Positions 1 through 9,320 of a stretch of DNA of 64,000 nucleotides are shown here, piece by piece (position 1 is the stretch's first letter; each line of letters opens with the position of its first letter). The notes below the pieces were generated by a model. That model searched no databases, was not told where the DNA came from, and saw only the letters and a list, made by a program, of their open reading frames with translations. The DNA comes from Malaciobacter molluscorum LMG 25693. GTDB lineage: Bacteria; Campylobacterota; Campylobacteria; Campylobacterales; Arcobacteraceae. The translations under genes were made by a program, and so were the position numbers. Where the stretch lies: contig NZ_CP032098.1 in assembly GCF_003544935.1 (NCBI RefSeq), positions 248,001-312,000 on the forward strand, read 5' to 3'.

Positions 1-95
1 AACAAAATCAATACTTAAAAGTATTAAGTTTGGCTGCTTTAACAATTAAAGTAACTTTAAATCTATTGGGAATAGAGGCTAAGGAGATTATGTAA
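1..95 (+). CDS. C-terminal end of an unrecognised protein (partial)
   Basis: An open frame enters from the left edge and stops with TAA at 93-95. The visible tail, about 31 residues, ends GIEAKEIM and includes a hydrophobic run (VLSLAALTIKVTLNLLG) that could be a membrane helix or a packed core helix. It lies just upstream of a 40-residue ORF whose Shine-Dalgarno sequence (AAGGAG) sits inside this gene's last codons, so the two are probably cotranscribed. I do not recognise the family from this fragment. Confidence 0.55.
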   Translation, partial: QNQYLKVLSLAALTIKVTLNLLGIEAKEIM

Positions 96-96
96 G

Positions 97-219
97 ATGA
101 AATGGTTTATTATAATTTTTCTTATTATTATAGGTTATGCATTAATAACTGGTAATATGGGTGGAGCAAAATATGCTGCAGGAAATTATAATAAACTTCT
201 TACAGGAAGAGGAGATTAA
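97..219 (+). CDS. Small single-pass membrane protein, 40 aa
   Basis: A 40-residue ORF starts with ATG one base after the stop of the preceding gene, with AAGGAG at 81-86 as ribosome binding site. The N-terminal half (KWFIIIFLIIIGYALITG) is one strongly hydrophobic helix. The rest (GGAKYAAGNYNKLLTGRGD) is glycine- and asparagine-rich and polar. The tight coupling, strong SD and sensible amphipathic layout argue that it is a real gene and not a chance ORF. I recognise no family. It ends at a hairpin shared with the convergent rsfS gene. Confidence 0.6.
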   Translation: MKWFIIIFLIIIGYALITGNMGGAKYAAGNYNKLLTGRGD

Positions 220-243
220 CAAAGTTAAGCTTTGTGTTCTCCT
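210..243. terminator. Bidirectional hairpin between the 40-aa ORF and rsfS
   Basis: AGGAGA (210-215) pairs with TCTCCT (238-243), and ACAAAG (219-224) pairs with CTTTGT (230-235), around a 5-nt loop and a small internal loop. The hairpin covers both convergent stop codons (217-219 on plus, 225-227 on minus). It probably acts as a terminator or as a 3' end stabiliser. The U-tract is poor. Confidence 0.5.
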
Positions 244-551
244 AGCTCTTCTAAGAACTCTTCAAGATTATATTTTTCTCTATGCTTCTCACTCATTAAA
301 TGAATAAAAATATCACCTAAATCAATAATTGTCCAATCTTCATTATCATCAACTCTTAAAAATTCTTCTCCTAGTGGCTTTAAATCATTTTTTAGATAAT
401 TTAAAAGAGAAAATGCATGTTTTGAATTTAATGTAGTTGCAATTATTACATAATCAACAATATAATCTTTTCCGTTTAAGTCAATTACTTCAATGTTTTC
501 TGCTTTTTTGTCATCAAGAATAGTTTTTATTCTTTCAATTCTTTCATTCAA
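225..551 (-). CDS. rsfS: Ribosomal silencing factor RsfS
   Basis: A 108-residue protein of the RsfS/Iojap/YbeB family, which binds ribosomal protein uL14 on the large subunit and blocks subunit joining when nutrients are short. Family features are the central IDYVIIATTLNSKHAFSLL-type segment and the VDDNEDWTIIDLGDIFIHL stretch, with the conserved W-x-x-x-D-x-G-D-I-x-x-H pattern. The length is normal. The start is a TTG at 549-551 with AAAGG a few bases upstream; no in-frame ATG fits the family N-terminus. It lies 11 nt downstream of nadD, the usual bacterial pairing, so the two are probably one transcript. Confidence 0.93.
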   Translation of the reverse strand: MNERIERIKTILDDKKAENIEVIDLNGKDYIVDYVIIATTLNSKHAFSLLNYLKNDLKPLGEEFLRVDDNEDWTIIDLGDIFIHLMSEKHREKYNLEEFLEELGEHKA

Positions 552-562
552 ATTAGTTACCT

Positions 563-1105
563 TTATTTTGTTTTATATAATGACTTTACATCATCTTTTA
601 TTTTTTTTGGAATGAAATCTAAGTTAATAGAATTTCTTAAATTTGTTGAACTTATATCTATTTCAACATTTAAAGTTTTTATCTTATCCAAATTTTCATT
701 TAAAAAACCTATTCTTTTTGCAACAACAAATTCAACTTCTTTTTTTAATTCATCATATTTATACCATTTATTTAAACTTTTATAATTATCAGTACCGATA
801 ATAAAATAAATTTTTGATATTTCATAATGATTTTTTAAAAATTGAATAGTTTCAAAAGAGGGTACTTTTCTTTTTTGATTAATTTCATAGTCACAAATAA
901 TCACTCTTTTATTGTTTATAAATAGTTTTGATAAAAGAGAAAATCTTTTTTCTGGTTTTAAATGAAAATCATCTTTAAAAGGATTCAGATAAGTTGGCAC
1001 AATAAAGATTTTATCAATATCTAACTCTTCTAAAGCAATACTAACTATCTTTTCATGTGCAATATGTGGTGGGTCAAAACTTCCTCCAAATACTGCTATA
1101 CGCAC
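563..1105 (-). CDS. nadD: Nicotinate-nucleotide adenylyltransferase NadD
   Basis: A 180-residue enzyme that transfers AMP from ATP to nicotinic acid mononucleotide to give deamido-NAD, in the cytoplasm. The N-terminus IAVFGGSFDPPHIAH contains the nucleotidyltransferase GSFDPxHxxH signature, and the C-terminal region has the ISSTNLRNS version of the ISSTxIR motif. The length is at the short end of the family. It is the first gene of a minus-strand pair with rsfS and diverges from gapA. The quinolinate-branch genes nadA and nadC of the same pathway lie at 52-54 kb. Confidence 0.93.
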   Translation of the reverse strand: MRIAVFGGSFDPPHIAHEKIVSIALEELDIDKIFIVPTYLNPFKDDFHLKPEKRFSLLSKLFINNKRVIICDYEINQKRKVPSFETIQFLKNHYEISKIYFIIGTDNYKSLNKWYKYDELKKEVEFVVAKRIGFLNENLDKIKTLNVEIDISSTNLRNSINLDFIPKKIKDDVKSLYKTK

Positions 1106-1150
1106 TTAATTTATCCTTTTGTTTTATGATTAAATAATATTATAGCAATT

Positions 1151-1189
1151 TTTGGATAAAATCTCTCAAAATTACAAATAAATATAAAG
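1151..1189 (+). promoter_or_regulatory. Probable sigma70 promoter and SD of gapA
   Basis: A T-rich tract followed by TTTGGATAAAAT (1151-1162) resembles the extended -10 of Campylobacterota housekeeping promoters. The predicted start of transcription is near 1169. AAAGG at 1185-1189 is the SD for the gapA ATG at 1197. No clear -35 box is visible, which is usual in this phylum. Confidence 0.5.
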
Positions 1190-1196
1190 GTATATT

Positions 1197-2195
1197 ATGG
1201 CTGTAAAAGTTGCAATAAATGGTTTTGGAAGAATTGGAAGATGCGTTGCAAGAATTATTGCTAATAGAGATGATGTTGAATTAGTAGCAATTAATGATAC
1301 TGCATCTATTGAGATGCTAGAGTATATCACTAAATATGATACCGTTCATGGTACATTTGATGGTGATGTAAAAGTTGAAAATGGTTATTTAAAAATGGGA
1401 AACATAAATGCCAAGTTATACTCAACTAGAGATGCAAGTGAGCTAACATTTACAAAAGATTGTGGAGCAGAAGTTATTTTAGAGTGTACGGGTGCATATT
1501 TAACAACTGAGAAATGTCAAGTACATTTAGATAATGGTGCAAAAAAAGTAGTTATGTCTGCACCTGCAAAAGATGATACACCAACATTTGTTTTAGGTGT
1601 AAATGAAGATAAATATGAAGGTCAGGCAATTGTTTCTAATGCTTCTTGTACAACTAATTGTTTAGGACCAGTTGCTAAAGCACTTGATGATGCATTTGGA
1701 ATAGAAAAAGGTTTAATGACAACTATTCATTCATATACTAATGACCAAAATATTTTAGATGTAAAACATAAAAAAGATAAAAGAAGATCAAGAGCTGGTG
1801 CGCTTAATATGATACCAACAACAACAGGTGCAGCAAAAGCTATGAGACTTGTAATGCCACAACTTGATGGAAAATTACATGGACAAAGTGTAAGAGTTCC
1901 AACTCCAAATGTTTCTATGGTTGATGTAAATTTACTTGTAAAAAAAGATACAACAAAAGAAGAAGTAAATGCTTTATTTGAAACAAAAGCAAAAGAATTA
2001 GCAGGAATTATTGCTGTTGATAATGAGATGATGGTTTCAAGTGATTTAGTTGGAAATACAAACTCTACAATTATTGCAGCAGATTTAACTCAAGTTATTG
2101 GTGGAAACATGATCAAAGTTATGACTTGGTATGACAATGAGTGGGGTTACTCTTCAAGACTTATAGATATGGCAGTTTATGTATCTAATAAATAG
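1197..2195 (+). CDS. gapA: Glyceraldehyde-3-phosphate dehydrogenase (type I)
   Basis: A 332-residue cytoplasmic enzyme that interconverts glyceraldehyde-3-phosphate and 1,3-bisphosphoglycerate with NAD. The Rossmann motif NGFGRIGR is at residues 8-15, and an Asp in AINDTA at the end of the second strand fits NAD preference. The catalytic cysteine is C151 in [10 protein letters not shown], the partner histidine lies in [10 protein letters not shown], and the C-terminus has [11 protein letters not shown]. Length and order of motifs are typical. It heads a run with pgk, tpiA and fabI. In this phylum these enzymes are expected to serve mainly gluconeogenesis and triose interconversion; that role is inference. 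Confidence 0.97.
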   Translation: MAVKVAINGFGRIGRCVARIIANRDDVELVAINDTASIEMLEYITKYDTVHGTFDGDVKVENGYLKMGNINAKLYSTRDASELTFTKDCGAEVILECTGAYLTTEKCQVHLDNGAKKVVMSAPAKDDTPTFVLGVNEDKYEGQAIVSNASCTTNCLGPVAKALDDAFGIEKGLMTTIHSYTNDQNILDVKHKKDKRRSRAGALNMIPTTTGAAKAMRLVMPQLDGKLHGQSVRVPTPNVSMVDVNLLVKKDTTKEEVNALFETKAKELAGIIAVDNEMMVSSDLVGNTNSTIIAADLTQVIGGNMIKVMTWYDNEWGYSSRLIDMAVYVSNK

Positions 2196-2203
2196 GGAAT
2201 TTG

Positions 2204-3400
2204 ATGAATTTACAAGAGATTAAAAATTTGGATATAGCTGGTAAAAGAGTTTTTATAAGATGTGATTTTAATGTTCCTATTGATGAATATAGTAATATTA
2301 GTGATGATAGAAGAATTAGAAGTGCCTTAAATACAATTAGGTATTGTATAGATAATGATTGCTCTATTATTTTAGCATCACATTTTGGAAGACCTAAAAA
2401 TGGTTATGAAGAAAAATATTCATTAAAACCAATTGCAAAAAGACTACATACTTTATTAAAACAAGATATTAAAATGGCTGAAGATGTAGTTGGTGAAAAA
2501 ACTTTAGAAATTGCTTCTTCTTTAAAATCAGGTGAAATATTATTACTTGAAAATATGAGATTTGAAGAGGGTGAAACAAAAAATGATGAAATATTAAGTA
2601 AAACACTAGCTTCAATGGCAGATGTTTATATAAATGATGCATTTGGTGTATCTCATAGAGCACATGCTTCTGTTGAAGGTATTGCAAAATATTTTGATAT
2701 TGATCATAAAGCAGCAGGATTTTTATTAGCAAAAGAGATTAAGTTTTTTTATCATATAGTTCATAATCCAAAAAGACCTTTTGTATCAATTGTAGGTGGT
2801 TCAAAAGTTTCTGGCAAATTAGAAGCTTTACATAATCTAATTCCAAAAGTTGATAAAATAATTATTGGCGGAGGAATGGCTTTTACTTTTTTAAAAGCAC
2901 AAGGATATGAAGTAGGTAAATCTTTAGTGGAAGATGATTTAATTCCAGAGGCTATTAAAATAATAGAACAAGCAAAAGAACTTGGCGTTAAATTTTATTT
3001 ACCAGTTGATGTTGTTGTTGCAGAGACATTTGATTCAGAAACAGTTGCAAAAGGTACTACAATACAAGAAATACCAGAAGATTGGATGGGATTAGATATA
3101 GGTCCTGCTTCAGCAATATTATTTGAGCAAGCTTTAACTGATGCAAATACAATTTTGTGGAATGGGCCAATGGGTGTATATGAAATGGAAAAATTTGCAA
3201 AAGGAAGTGCAAAGGTTTCTCATGCAGTTGCTAGCTCTTTTGCAACTACTGTTGTTGGTGGTGGTGATACTGCTGATTTAGTAAGAGTTACTGGCGATGA
3301 AGATAATATGACTTTTATTAGTACAGGTGGTGGAGCTTCATTAGAGTTAATTGAAGGGAAAATACTTCCTGGTGTAAAAGCATTATTGATTGAGGATTAA
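2204..3400 (+). CDS. pgk: Phosphoglycerate kinase
   Basis: A 398-residue cytoplasmic enzyme that moves phosphate between 1,3-bisphosphoglycerate and ADP. Signature segments are RCDFNVP near residue 19, [14 protein letters not shown], the GGGMAFTF loop, and the C-terminal nucleotide-binding GGGDTADLV and [18 protein letters not shown] at 2201 directly precedes the ATG at 2204. I chose the ATG because it lies 6 nt after the AGGG-type SD (2194-2197) and gives the usual N-terminus. It starts 8 nt after gapA and ends 2 nt before tpiA, so the three are probably cotranscribed. Confidence 0.97.
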   Translation: MNLQEIKNLDIAGKRVFIRCDFNVPIDEYSNISDDRRIRSALNTIRYCIDNDCSIILASHFGRPKNGYEEKYSLKPIAKRLHTLLKQDIKMAEDVVGEKTLEIASSLKSGEILLLENMRFEEGETKNDEILSKTLASMADVYINDAFGVSHRAHASVEGIAKYFDIDHKAAGFLLAKEIKFFYHIVHNPKRPFVSIVGGSKVSGKLEALHNLIPKVDKIIIGGGMAFTFLKAQGYEVGKSLVEDDLIPEAIKIIEQAKELGVKFYLPVDVVVAETFDSETVAKGTTIQEIPEDWMGLDIGPASAILFEQALTDANTILWNGPMGVYEMEKFAKGSAKVSHAVASSFATTVVGGGDTADLVRVTGDEDNMTFISTGGGASLELIEGKILPGVKALLIED

Positions 3401-3402
3401 TA

Positions 3403-4113
3403 ATGGCAATAATAGCATCAAACTTTAAAACAAACCATACTAGGAAATCTACAAAAGAGTTTATTTGTAATGTAAATGAATATTTGAAGAAAAATGAAAT
3501 ATCTACAGAAGTAATTGTTTTCCCAACTTCTACTTCTTTAGATAATTTTGATACAATTCCTTCTTTTTTTATAGGTGCACAAAATGCTTATGCAACACAA
3601 AGAGGTTCATTTACAGGTGAAATTGGAACAGAACAATTAGATGAATTTGCTATAAAAACTATTTTAATTGGTCATAGTGAAAGAAGACATATTTTGGGTG
3701 AAACGCAAGAACAAGTAGCCCAAAAATTTAATTTTTATAAAGAACTTGGTTATAAAATAATCTATTGTATAGGTGAACCTCTAGAAGTAAAAGAAGAAGG
3801 TTTAAATAGCACTTTAGAATATATATATGAACAATTTATAGGAATTGATACAGATTATGAGAATTTGATTTTAGCATATGAACCTGTTTGGGCAATAGGA
3901 ACAGGAGTTACAGCTACGAATGAAGATATAGTTAATATTCACAATGCTATAAAAGAAAAAATTTCTAAACCTTTACTTTATGGCGGTAGTGTAAAAGTAA
4001 ATAATGTTAGAGAAATTTGTTCTTTAAATAATGTTGATGGAGCTTTAATAGGTACTGCTTCTTGGAATCAAGAAGATTTTATAAAAATAATAGAAAATAC
4101 AAAGGATATATAG
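3403..4113 (+). CDS. tpiA: Triosephosphate isomerase
   Basis: A 236-residue TIM-barrel enzyme that interconverts dihydroxyacetone phosphate and glyceraldehyde-3-phosphate. Active-site residues are visible: N7 and K9 (NFKTN), H91 (IGHSERR), E160 (AYEPVWAIGTG, including the flexible loop) and the phosphate-binding YGGSVK near the C-terminus. It is shorter than the usual 250 residues, which matches epsilonproteobacterial versions. It is packed between pgk (2-nt gap) and fabI (adjacent), so all four probably share a transcript. Confidence 0.96.
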   Translation: MAIIASNFKTNHTRKSTKEFICNVNEYLKKNEISTEVIVFPTSTSLDNFDTIPSFFIGAQNAYATQRGSFTGEIGTEQLDEFAIKTILIGHSERRHILGETQEQVAQKFNFYKELGYKIIYCIGEPLEVKEEGLNSTLEYIYEQFIGIDTDYENLILAYEPVWAIGTGVTATNEDIVNIHNAIKEKISKPLLYGGSVKVNNVREICSLNNVDGALIGTASWNQEDFIKIIENTKDI

Positions 4114-4941
<828 letters not shown>

Positions 4942-4966
4942 ATTTATCTTTAGCTGCAATAATTTT

Positions 4967-5023
4967 AAATCTTTACTAGTTTTTTAACTAGTAAAGATTT
5001 TTTATTTATAGTAAAGATTTTTT
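4967..5023 (+). terminator. Strong rho-independent terminator after fabI, with duplicated right arm
   Basis: AAATCTTTACTAGTT (4967-4981) and AACTAGTAAAGATTT (4986-5000) form a perfect 15-bp stem with a TTTT loop and a trailing T-run. The distal part of the right arm is repeated: TAGTAAAGATTTTTT occurs at 4989-5003 and again exactly 20 bp later at 5009-5023. The left arm could therefore pair with either copy. Confidence 0.85.
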
Positions 5024-5087
5024 GAAGTTTTAATTTATGATTTTATAAAAATTTTAAATTAAGATTTTAATAATTACAGGGAAAAAT

Positions 5088-6296
5088 ATGAATATAAATT
5101 TTAAAGAGTTATCAAATAAATATGAGACACCATATTATGTGTATGACTTTGATTATATATCAGAAAAATATACAGAATTAAAAACAGCATTTAAAGCAAG
5201 GAAATCTTTAGTTGCATATGCTGTGAAAGCAAATTCAAACTTGAGTGTTATTAAACACTTAGCACAACTTGGTGCAGGTGCAGATTGTGTAAGTATTGGA
5301 GAAGTAAAAAGAGCATTAAAAGTAGGTATTGAACCATATAAAATTATTTTCTCAGGTGTAGGTAAAATTGATAGTGAAATTAAAGCTGCATTGGAACTTG
5401 GTATTTTAATGATAAATGTTGAAAGTGATGCTGAGTTAAATAGAGTTGAGCAAATAGCAAAACAATTAGATGTTGTAGCTAGAATCTCAATTAGAGTAAA
5501 TCCAAATATTGATCCTCAAACACATCCTTATATTTCTACAGGGTTACATGAAAATAAATTTGGGGTAGATATTGATACTGCAAAAAGAATGTATATCCAA
5601 TGTAAAAATTCACAACATTTAGAACCAACTGGAATTCATTTACACATAGGTTCACAATTAACGCAATTAGAACCAATTAAAGAGTCTGTAAAAATAGTTG
5701 CAGATTTAGTTAGAAATCTAGCTGCAATAAAAATTGAACTTAGTTTCTTTGATGTTGGTGGTGGATTAGGAATTATTTATGATGATGAGAAACTTATTGA
5801 TACAAATGAGTATGCACAATCAATTTTAGAGTGTTTATTTGGTTTAGATATTACAGTTGTTTGTGAGCCAGGAAGATTTATTGTTGGTAATGCAGGAACA
5901 TTTATAACAAAAGTTTTATATGAAAAAGTAAATGGTAATAAAAGATTTGTAATTGTTGATGGGGCAATGAATGATTTAATTAGACCATCTTTATATAATG
6001 CATATCATAAAATTGAAGTCTTAAATGATAATGAAGATTTAAGTGATTGTAATTTAGTAGGACCTGTTTGTGAAAGTGGAGATTTTTTTGCAAAAGATAT
6101 TAAACTACCAAAAACACAAAATGGTGATTTAGTTGCAATATATAGTGCTGGAGCATATTGTTTTACAATGGCTAGTAATTATAATACTAGAGGTAGAGTT
6201 GCTGAAATTGCAATTGAAAATGGCAAAGATAGACTAATCAGAAAAAGAGAAACTTTTGAAGATATTATTGCATTAGAAGAGGAATTTATAAAATAA
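5088..6296 (+). CDS. lysA: Diaminopimelate decarboxylase
   Basis: A 402-residue PLP enzyme (alanine racemase-like barrel fold) that decarboxylates meso-diaminopimelate to L-lysine. The PLP lysine is K47 in AYAVKAN. Other family segments are HLHIGSQL, the GGGLGI phosphate-binding loop, CEPGR, and GPVCESGD, whose cysteine comes from the partner subunit of the dimer, followed by GAYCFTMAS. AGGG at 5078-5081 is the SD. It starts the lysA-HAD-pheA-hisC run, an order also known from C. jejuni. DapB of the same pathway is at 29.5 kb. Confidence 0.97.
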   Translation: MNINFKELSNKYETPYYVYDFDYISEKYTELKTAFKARKSLVAYAVKANSNLSVIKHLAQLGAGADCVSIGEVKRALKVGIEPYKIIFSGVGKIDSEIKAALELGILMINVESDAELNRVEQIAKQLDVVARISIRVNPNIDPQTHPYISTGLHENKFGVDIDTAKRMYIQCKNSQHLEPTGIHLHIGSQLTQLEPIKESVKIVADLVRNLAAIKIELSFFDVGGGLGIIYDDEKLIDTNEYAQSILECLFGLDITVVCEPGRFIVGNAGTFITKVLYEKVNGNKRFVIVDGAMNDLIRPSLYNAYHKIEVLNDNEDLSDCNLVGPVCESGDFFAKDIKLPKTQNGDLVAIYSAGAYCFTMASNYNTRGRVAEIAIENGKDRLIRKRETFEDIIALEEEFIK

Positions 6297-6297
6297 A

Positions 6298-7077
6298 ATG
6301 TTTTTCATAGATGTACAAGGTACTTTAATTGATGATATAAATAAAAAGCCAATTGATGGTGCATATGAATTTATAGATAATTTAAATGAAGAAAATATAC
6401 CTTATGTAGTAATTACAAATAATACTAAAAAATTAAGTAGTGATTTTTTAAAATTTTTACAAGATTTAGGATTTAATATAACTGAAAAAAATTATATTGA
6501 TCCTTTTGTGATTTTAAAAGATATAGCAAAAAATAAAAAAGTTGCTGCTTTTGGACAAGAGAGTTTTCCAAAAGTTTTAACTCAAATGGGTTATGAACTT
6601 GAATATGAAAATCCTCAAACACTAATGGTTTCTATTAGTAAGGATTATACAAATGAAGATTACTCTCAAATGATAGAATGTGCTTTAAAAACTGATGATT
6701 TAATTGGTATGCATGAAACATCAATTTACTCTAAAGAAGGCTCTAGATACCCAGGTGTTGGAGCTATTATGAGTATGATAAAATTTGCAGTAAATAAAGA
6801 TTATAAAGTTGTTGGAAAACCAAGTTTTAATTTTTATAACGAAGCAAAAAAACTTTTAGGAACTAATGATTTTAAAAATATTACAATTATAAGTGACGAT
6901 ATGATGGGAGATTTAGTTGGAGCAAAAAAACTTGGAATGAAAGCTATATTGGTTCTAAGTGGAAAAATAAAAGATGCGAATGAAGTAATACCAACATTGA
7001 AAGAGGAAGAAAAACCAGAATATATCTGTAAAAATATGAGAGAAGTTTTACAGTTGTTAATTAAGGAAAAAATATGA
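6298..7077 (+). CDS. HAD-superfamily (subfamily IIA-like) hydrolase with altered motif I
   Basis: A 259-residue HAD-like protein. Motif I reads FFIDVQGTL (residues 2-10), so the nucleophile Asp (D5) is present but the usual second Asp, the acid/base at D+2, is Gln (Q7). Motif II is VITNNTKK, the Lys loop is VVGKPSFNFY, and the acidic motif is ISDDMMGD. A large cap lies between motifs II and III, as in the NagD-like IIA group. It begins 1 nt after lysA and its stop overlaps the pheA start. The substrate is unknown. The missing acid/base residue makes ordinary phosphatase activity doubtful. Confidence 0.8.
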   Translation: MFFIDVQGTLIDDINKKPIDGAYEFIDNLNEENIPYVVITNNTKKLSSDFLKFLQDLGFNITEKNYIDPFVILKDIAKNKKVAAFGQESFPKVLTQMGYELEYENPQTLMVSISKDYTNEDYSQMIECALKTDDLIGMHETSIYSKEGSRYPGVGAIMSMIKFAVNKDYKVVGKPSFNFYNEAKKLLGTNDFKNITIISDDMMGDLVGAKKLGMKAILVLSGKIKDANEVIPTLKEEEKPEYICKNMREVLQLLIKEKI

Positions 7078-8141
7078 GTGAAGAGGGATTAAAGAACTTA
7101 AGAGATCAATTAGACAAAATTGATAATGATTTACTAGAATTAATTAATAAAAGAATGGATATTGTTTACCAAGTTGGAGTAGTAAAAGCGCATAGTGGTG
7201 GATCAATTTATAGACCTGAAAGGGAAAAACAAATAATTGAAAGACTAACTAAAATGAATGAAGGAAGATTAAATAAAAGTGCAATTGAAGCACTATTTTT
7301 AGAAATATTTGCAATTTCAAGAAATATTGAACTTCCAGAAAATATAGCATTTTTAGGACCAGAGGGAAGTTTTACTCATCAAGCAGCTGAGACAAGATTT
7401 GGAGCTATGAGTTCATATTTACCTATAGGCTCAATAAAAGGTGTTTTTAGAGAAGTAAATACAAAAAAAGCAAGATTTGGTGTTGTTCCAATAGAAAATT
7501 CATCAAATGGAATTGTTAGTGATACTATTAATTGTTTAACTAAATATAATTTAAAAATTATCGCAGAAGTTATTCTTGATATTCATCATACTTTAGCAAC
7601 TACTTGTGATAGAGTAAAAGATATTAAAAGAATTTATTCTAAAGATATTGCTTTTGAACAATGTAGAAAGTTTTTAGAAAATGTTGGGCTTGATGAAGTT
7701 GAACATATTCCTGTTGAATCAACTACTAAAGCTGCTAAATATGCGTTAAAAGAAAAAGGAAGTGCAGCTATTTGTTCTCATGTTGGAGCAAAATTATATA
7801 ATCTTCCAATTTTATTTGAGAATATTGAAGATAAAGATAATAATAGAACAAGGTTTTTTATTGTTAGTGATTTTGAGAATGCCAAAAGTGGAAATGATAA
7901 AACATCTATTTTGGTAAAATTTGAAAATAAAAAGGGTATTCTTGTTGAGTTCTTAACAGATTTTGATAAAGCTGGCGTAAACTTAACAAAAATTAAATCC
8001 CATATTATTGAAGGTCATTCTATATTCTTTATTGATTTTGATGGACATAAAGAAGATGAACATATTCAGAAAATATTTGATAAATATAAAGATAATATTA
8101 AATTCTTAGGATCATATGTAAAAGAAGCTGATGATATCTAA
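7074..8141 (+). CDS. pheA: Bifunctional chorismate mutase / prephenate dehydratase
   Basis: A 355-residue fusion that converts chorismate to prephenate and then to phenylpyruvate. Residues about 5-85 are an AroQ-type chorismate mutase helix bundle (LRDQLDKIDNDLLELINKR). The prephenate dehydratase domain runs from about 93 to 275, beginning FLGPEGSFTHQAA and ending NRTRFFIV with the catalytic Thr. A C-terminal ACT domain (about 282-350; KTSILVKFENKKGILVEFL) would bind phenylalanine for feedback inhibition. It overlaps the HAD gene by 4 nt (ATGA), so translation is coupled. Confidence 0.96.
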   Translation: MSEEGLKNLRDQLDKIDNDLLELINKRMDIVYQVGVVKAHSGGSIYRPEREKQIIERLTKMNEGRLNKSAIEALFLEIFAISRNIELPENIAFLGPEGSFTHQAAETRFGAMSSYLPIGSIKGVFREVNTKKARFGVVPIENSSNGIVSDTINCLTKYNLKIIAEVILDIHHTLATTCDRVKDIKRIYSKDIAFEQCRKFLENVGLDEVEHIPVESTTKAAKYALKEKGSAAICSHVGAKLYNLPILFENIEDKDNNRTRFFIVSDFENAKSGNDKTSILVKFENKKGILVEFLTDFDKAGVNLTKIKSHIIEGHSIFFIDFDGHKEDEHIQKIFDKYKDNIKFLGSYVKEADDI

Positions 8142-8148
8142 AATTATA

Positions 8149-8172
8149 ATTTAGTTAGATTTAAAACTAAAT
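8149..8172 (+). terminator. Weak inverted repeat between pheA and hisC
   Basis: ATTTAGTT (8149-8156) and AACTAAAT (8165-8172) are perfect 8-bp arms around an 8-nt loop. The stem is AT-rich and has no U-tract. It may attenuate or stabilise the message between the genes, or it may be chance. Confidence 0.25.
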
Positions 8173-8204
8173 TGTTAAAATCAGACAATAAGATGGAGAA
8201 AATT

Positions 8205-9311
8205 ATGAAATTTAATAAAGTATTAGATGATGTTAAAATTTATGAGGCTGGTAAACCAATTGAATTAGTTGTAAGAGAATATGGCGTGGATCCTAAAGAT
8301 ATTATTAAACTTGCATCAAATGAAAATCCATATGGAACTTCACCAAAAGTAATAAAAAGAATTCAAGAAATTTCTCAAAATATGTATATGTATCCTGATG
8401 ATTCAATGTTTCAATTAAAAGAATCATTAGCAAATAAATATAATGTGGAGAGCTCTAATATAATTATTGGTTCAGGAAGTGATCAAATTTTAGAGTTTGC
8501 AATTCATGCAAAATGTAATAAAAATTCTAAAATATTGATGGCAAAAACTACATTTGCCATGTATGAAATTTATGGAAAACAAACGGGTGCAACGATTATA
8601 AAAACTGAAGATGCACAACATAACTTAGAACAATTTAGTAAATTATATAAAGAACATAACCCTGAGATGGTATTTTTATGTTTACCAAATAACCCTTTAG
8701 GTGAGTGCTTAGATACTAAAGATGTGTATGAGTTTTTAAAAGAGATTGATAGTGAAACATTAGTAATAATAGATGGTGCATATAGTGAATATGCTAAATA
8801 TAAAGATGAAAACAAAAAAATTATTGTAGATGATTTAATTTCAAAATTTCCTAATGTTTTATATTTAGGTACATTTTCAAAAGCTTATGCATTGGGTGGG
8901 ATGAGAGTAGGTTATGGAATTGGGAAAAAAGATATTATTCAAAATCTTTATAAGTTAAGACCACCATTTAATATTACTACTTTATCTTTAGCAGCTGCTA
9001 TTGAAGCTTTAAATGATGAAGAGTTTGTAAAAGAGTGTATTGCTAAAAATTTTGAAGAGATGAAAAGATATGAAGATTATGCAGAACAAAAAGGTTTTGA
9101 ATATATTCCAAGTTATACAAATTTTATTACAATAAAATTTGATGATAAGTATATTTCGTCTGAAGTTGCACAAAATTTACTTCAAAGAGGTATAATTGTA
9201 AGAGATTTAACAAGTTACTCAATGAATGCAATAAGAATAACTATTGGTAAAAAAGAGCAAAATACTAAAGTATTTAAACAATTAGATGAAGTATTAGATA
9301 TTTTAAAATAG
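8205..9311 (+). CDS. hisC: Histidinol-phosphate aminotransferase
   Basis: A 368-residue fold-type I PLP aminotransferase that converts imidazole-acetol phosphate and glutamate to histidinol phosphate. Visible features are the N-terminal [10 protein letters not shown] substrate loop, [18 protein letters not shown], the PLP lysine in [17 protein letters not shown], and a C-terminal arginine in [13 protein letters not shown]. The frame is open from a TTG at 8172, but I chose ATG 8205: GGAG lies 6 nt before it (8195-8198), and the resulting N-terminus MKFNKVLDD matches the family. HisC often also transaminates phenylpyruvate, which would fit the pheA neighbour; that is inference. Confidence 0.95.
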   Translation: MKFNKVLDDVKIYEAGKPIELVVREYGVDPKDIIKLASNENPYGTSPKVIKRIQEISQNMYMYPDDSMFQLKESLANKYNVESSNIIIGSGSDQILEFAIHAKCNKNSKILMAKTTFAMYEIYGKQTGATIIKTEDAQHNLEQFSKLYKEHNPEMVFLCLPNNPLGECLDTKDVYEFLKEIDSETLVIIDGAYSEYAKYKDENKKIIVDDLISKFPNVLYLGTFSKAYALGGMRVGYGIGKKDIIQNLYKLRPPFNITTLSLAAAIEALNDEEFVKECIAKNFEEMKRYEDYAEQKGFEYIPSYTNFITIKFDDKYISSEVAQNLLQRGIIVRDLTSYSMNAIRITIGKKEQNTKVFKQLDEVLDILK

Positions 9312-9320
9312 AAGAGTGTT

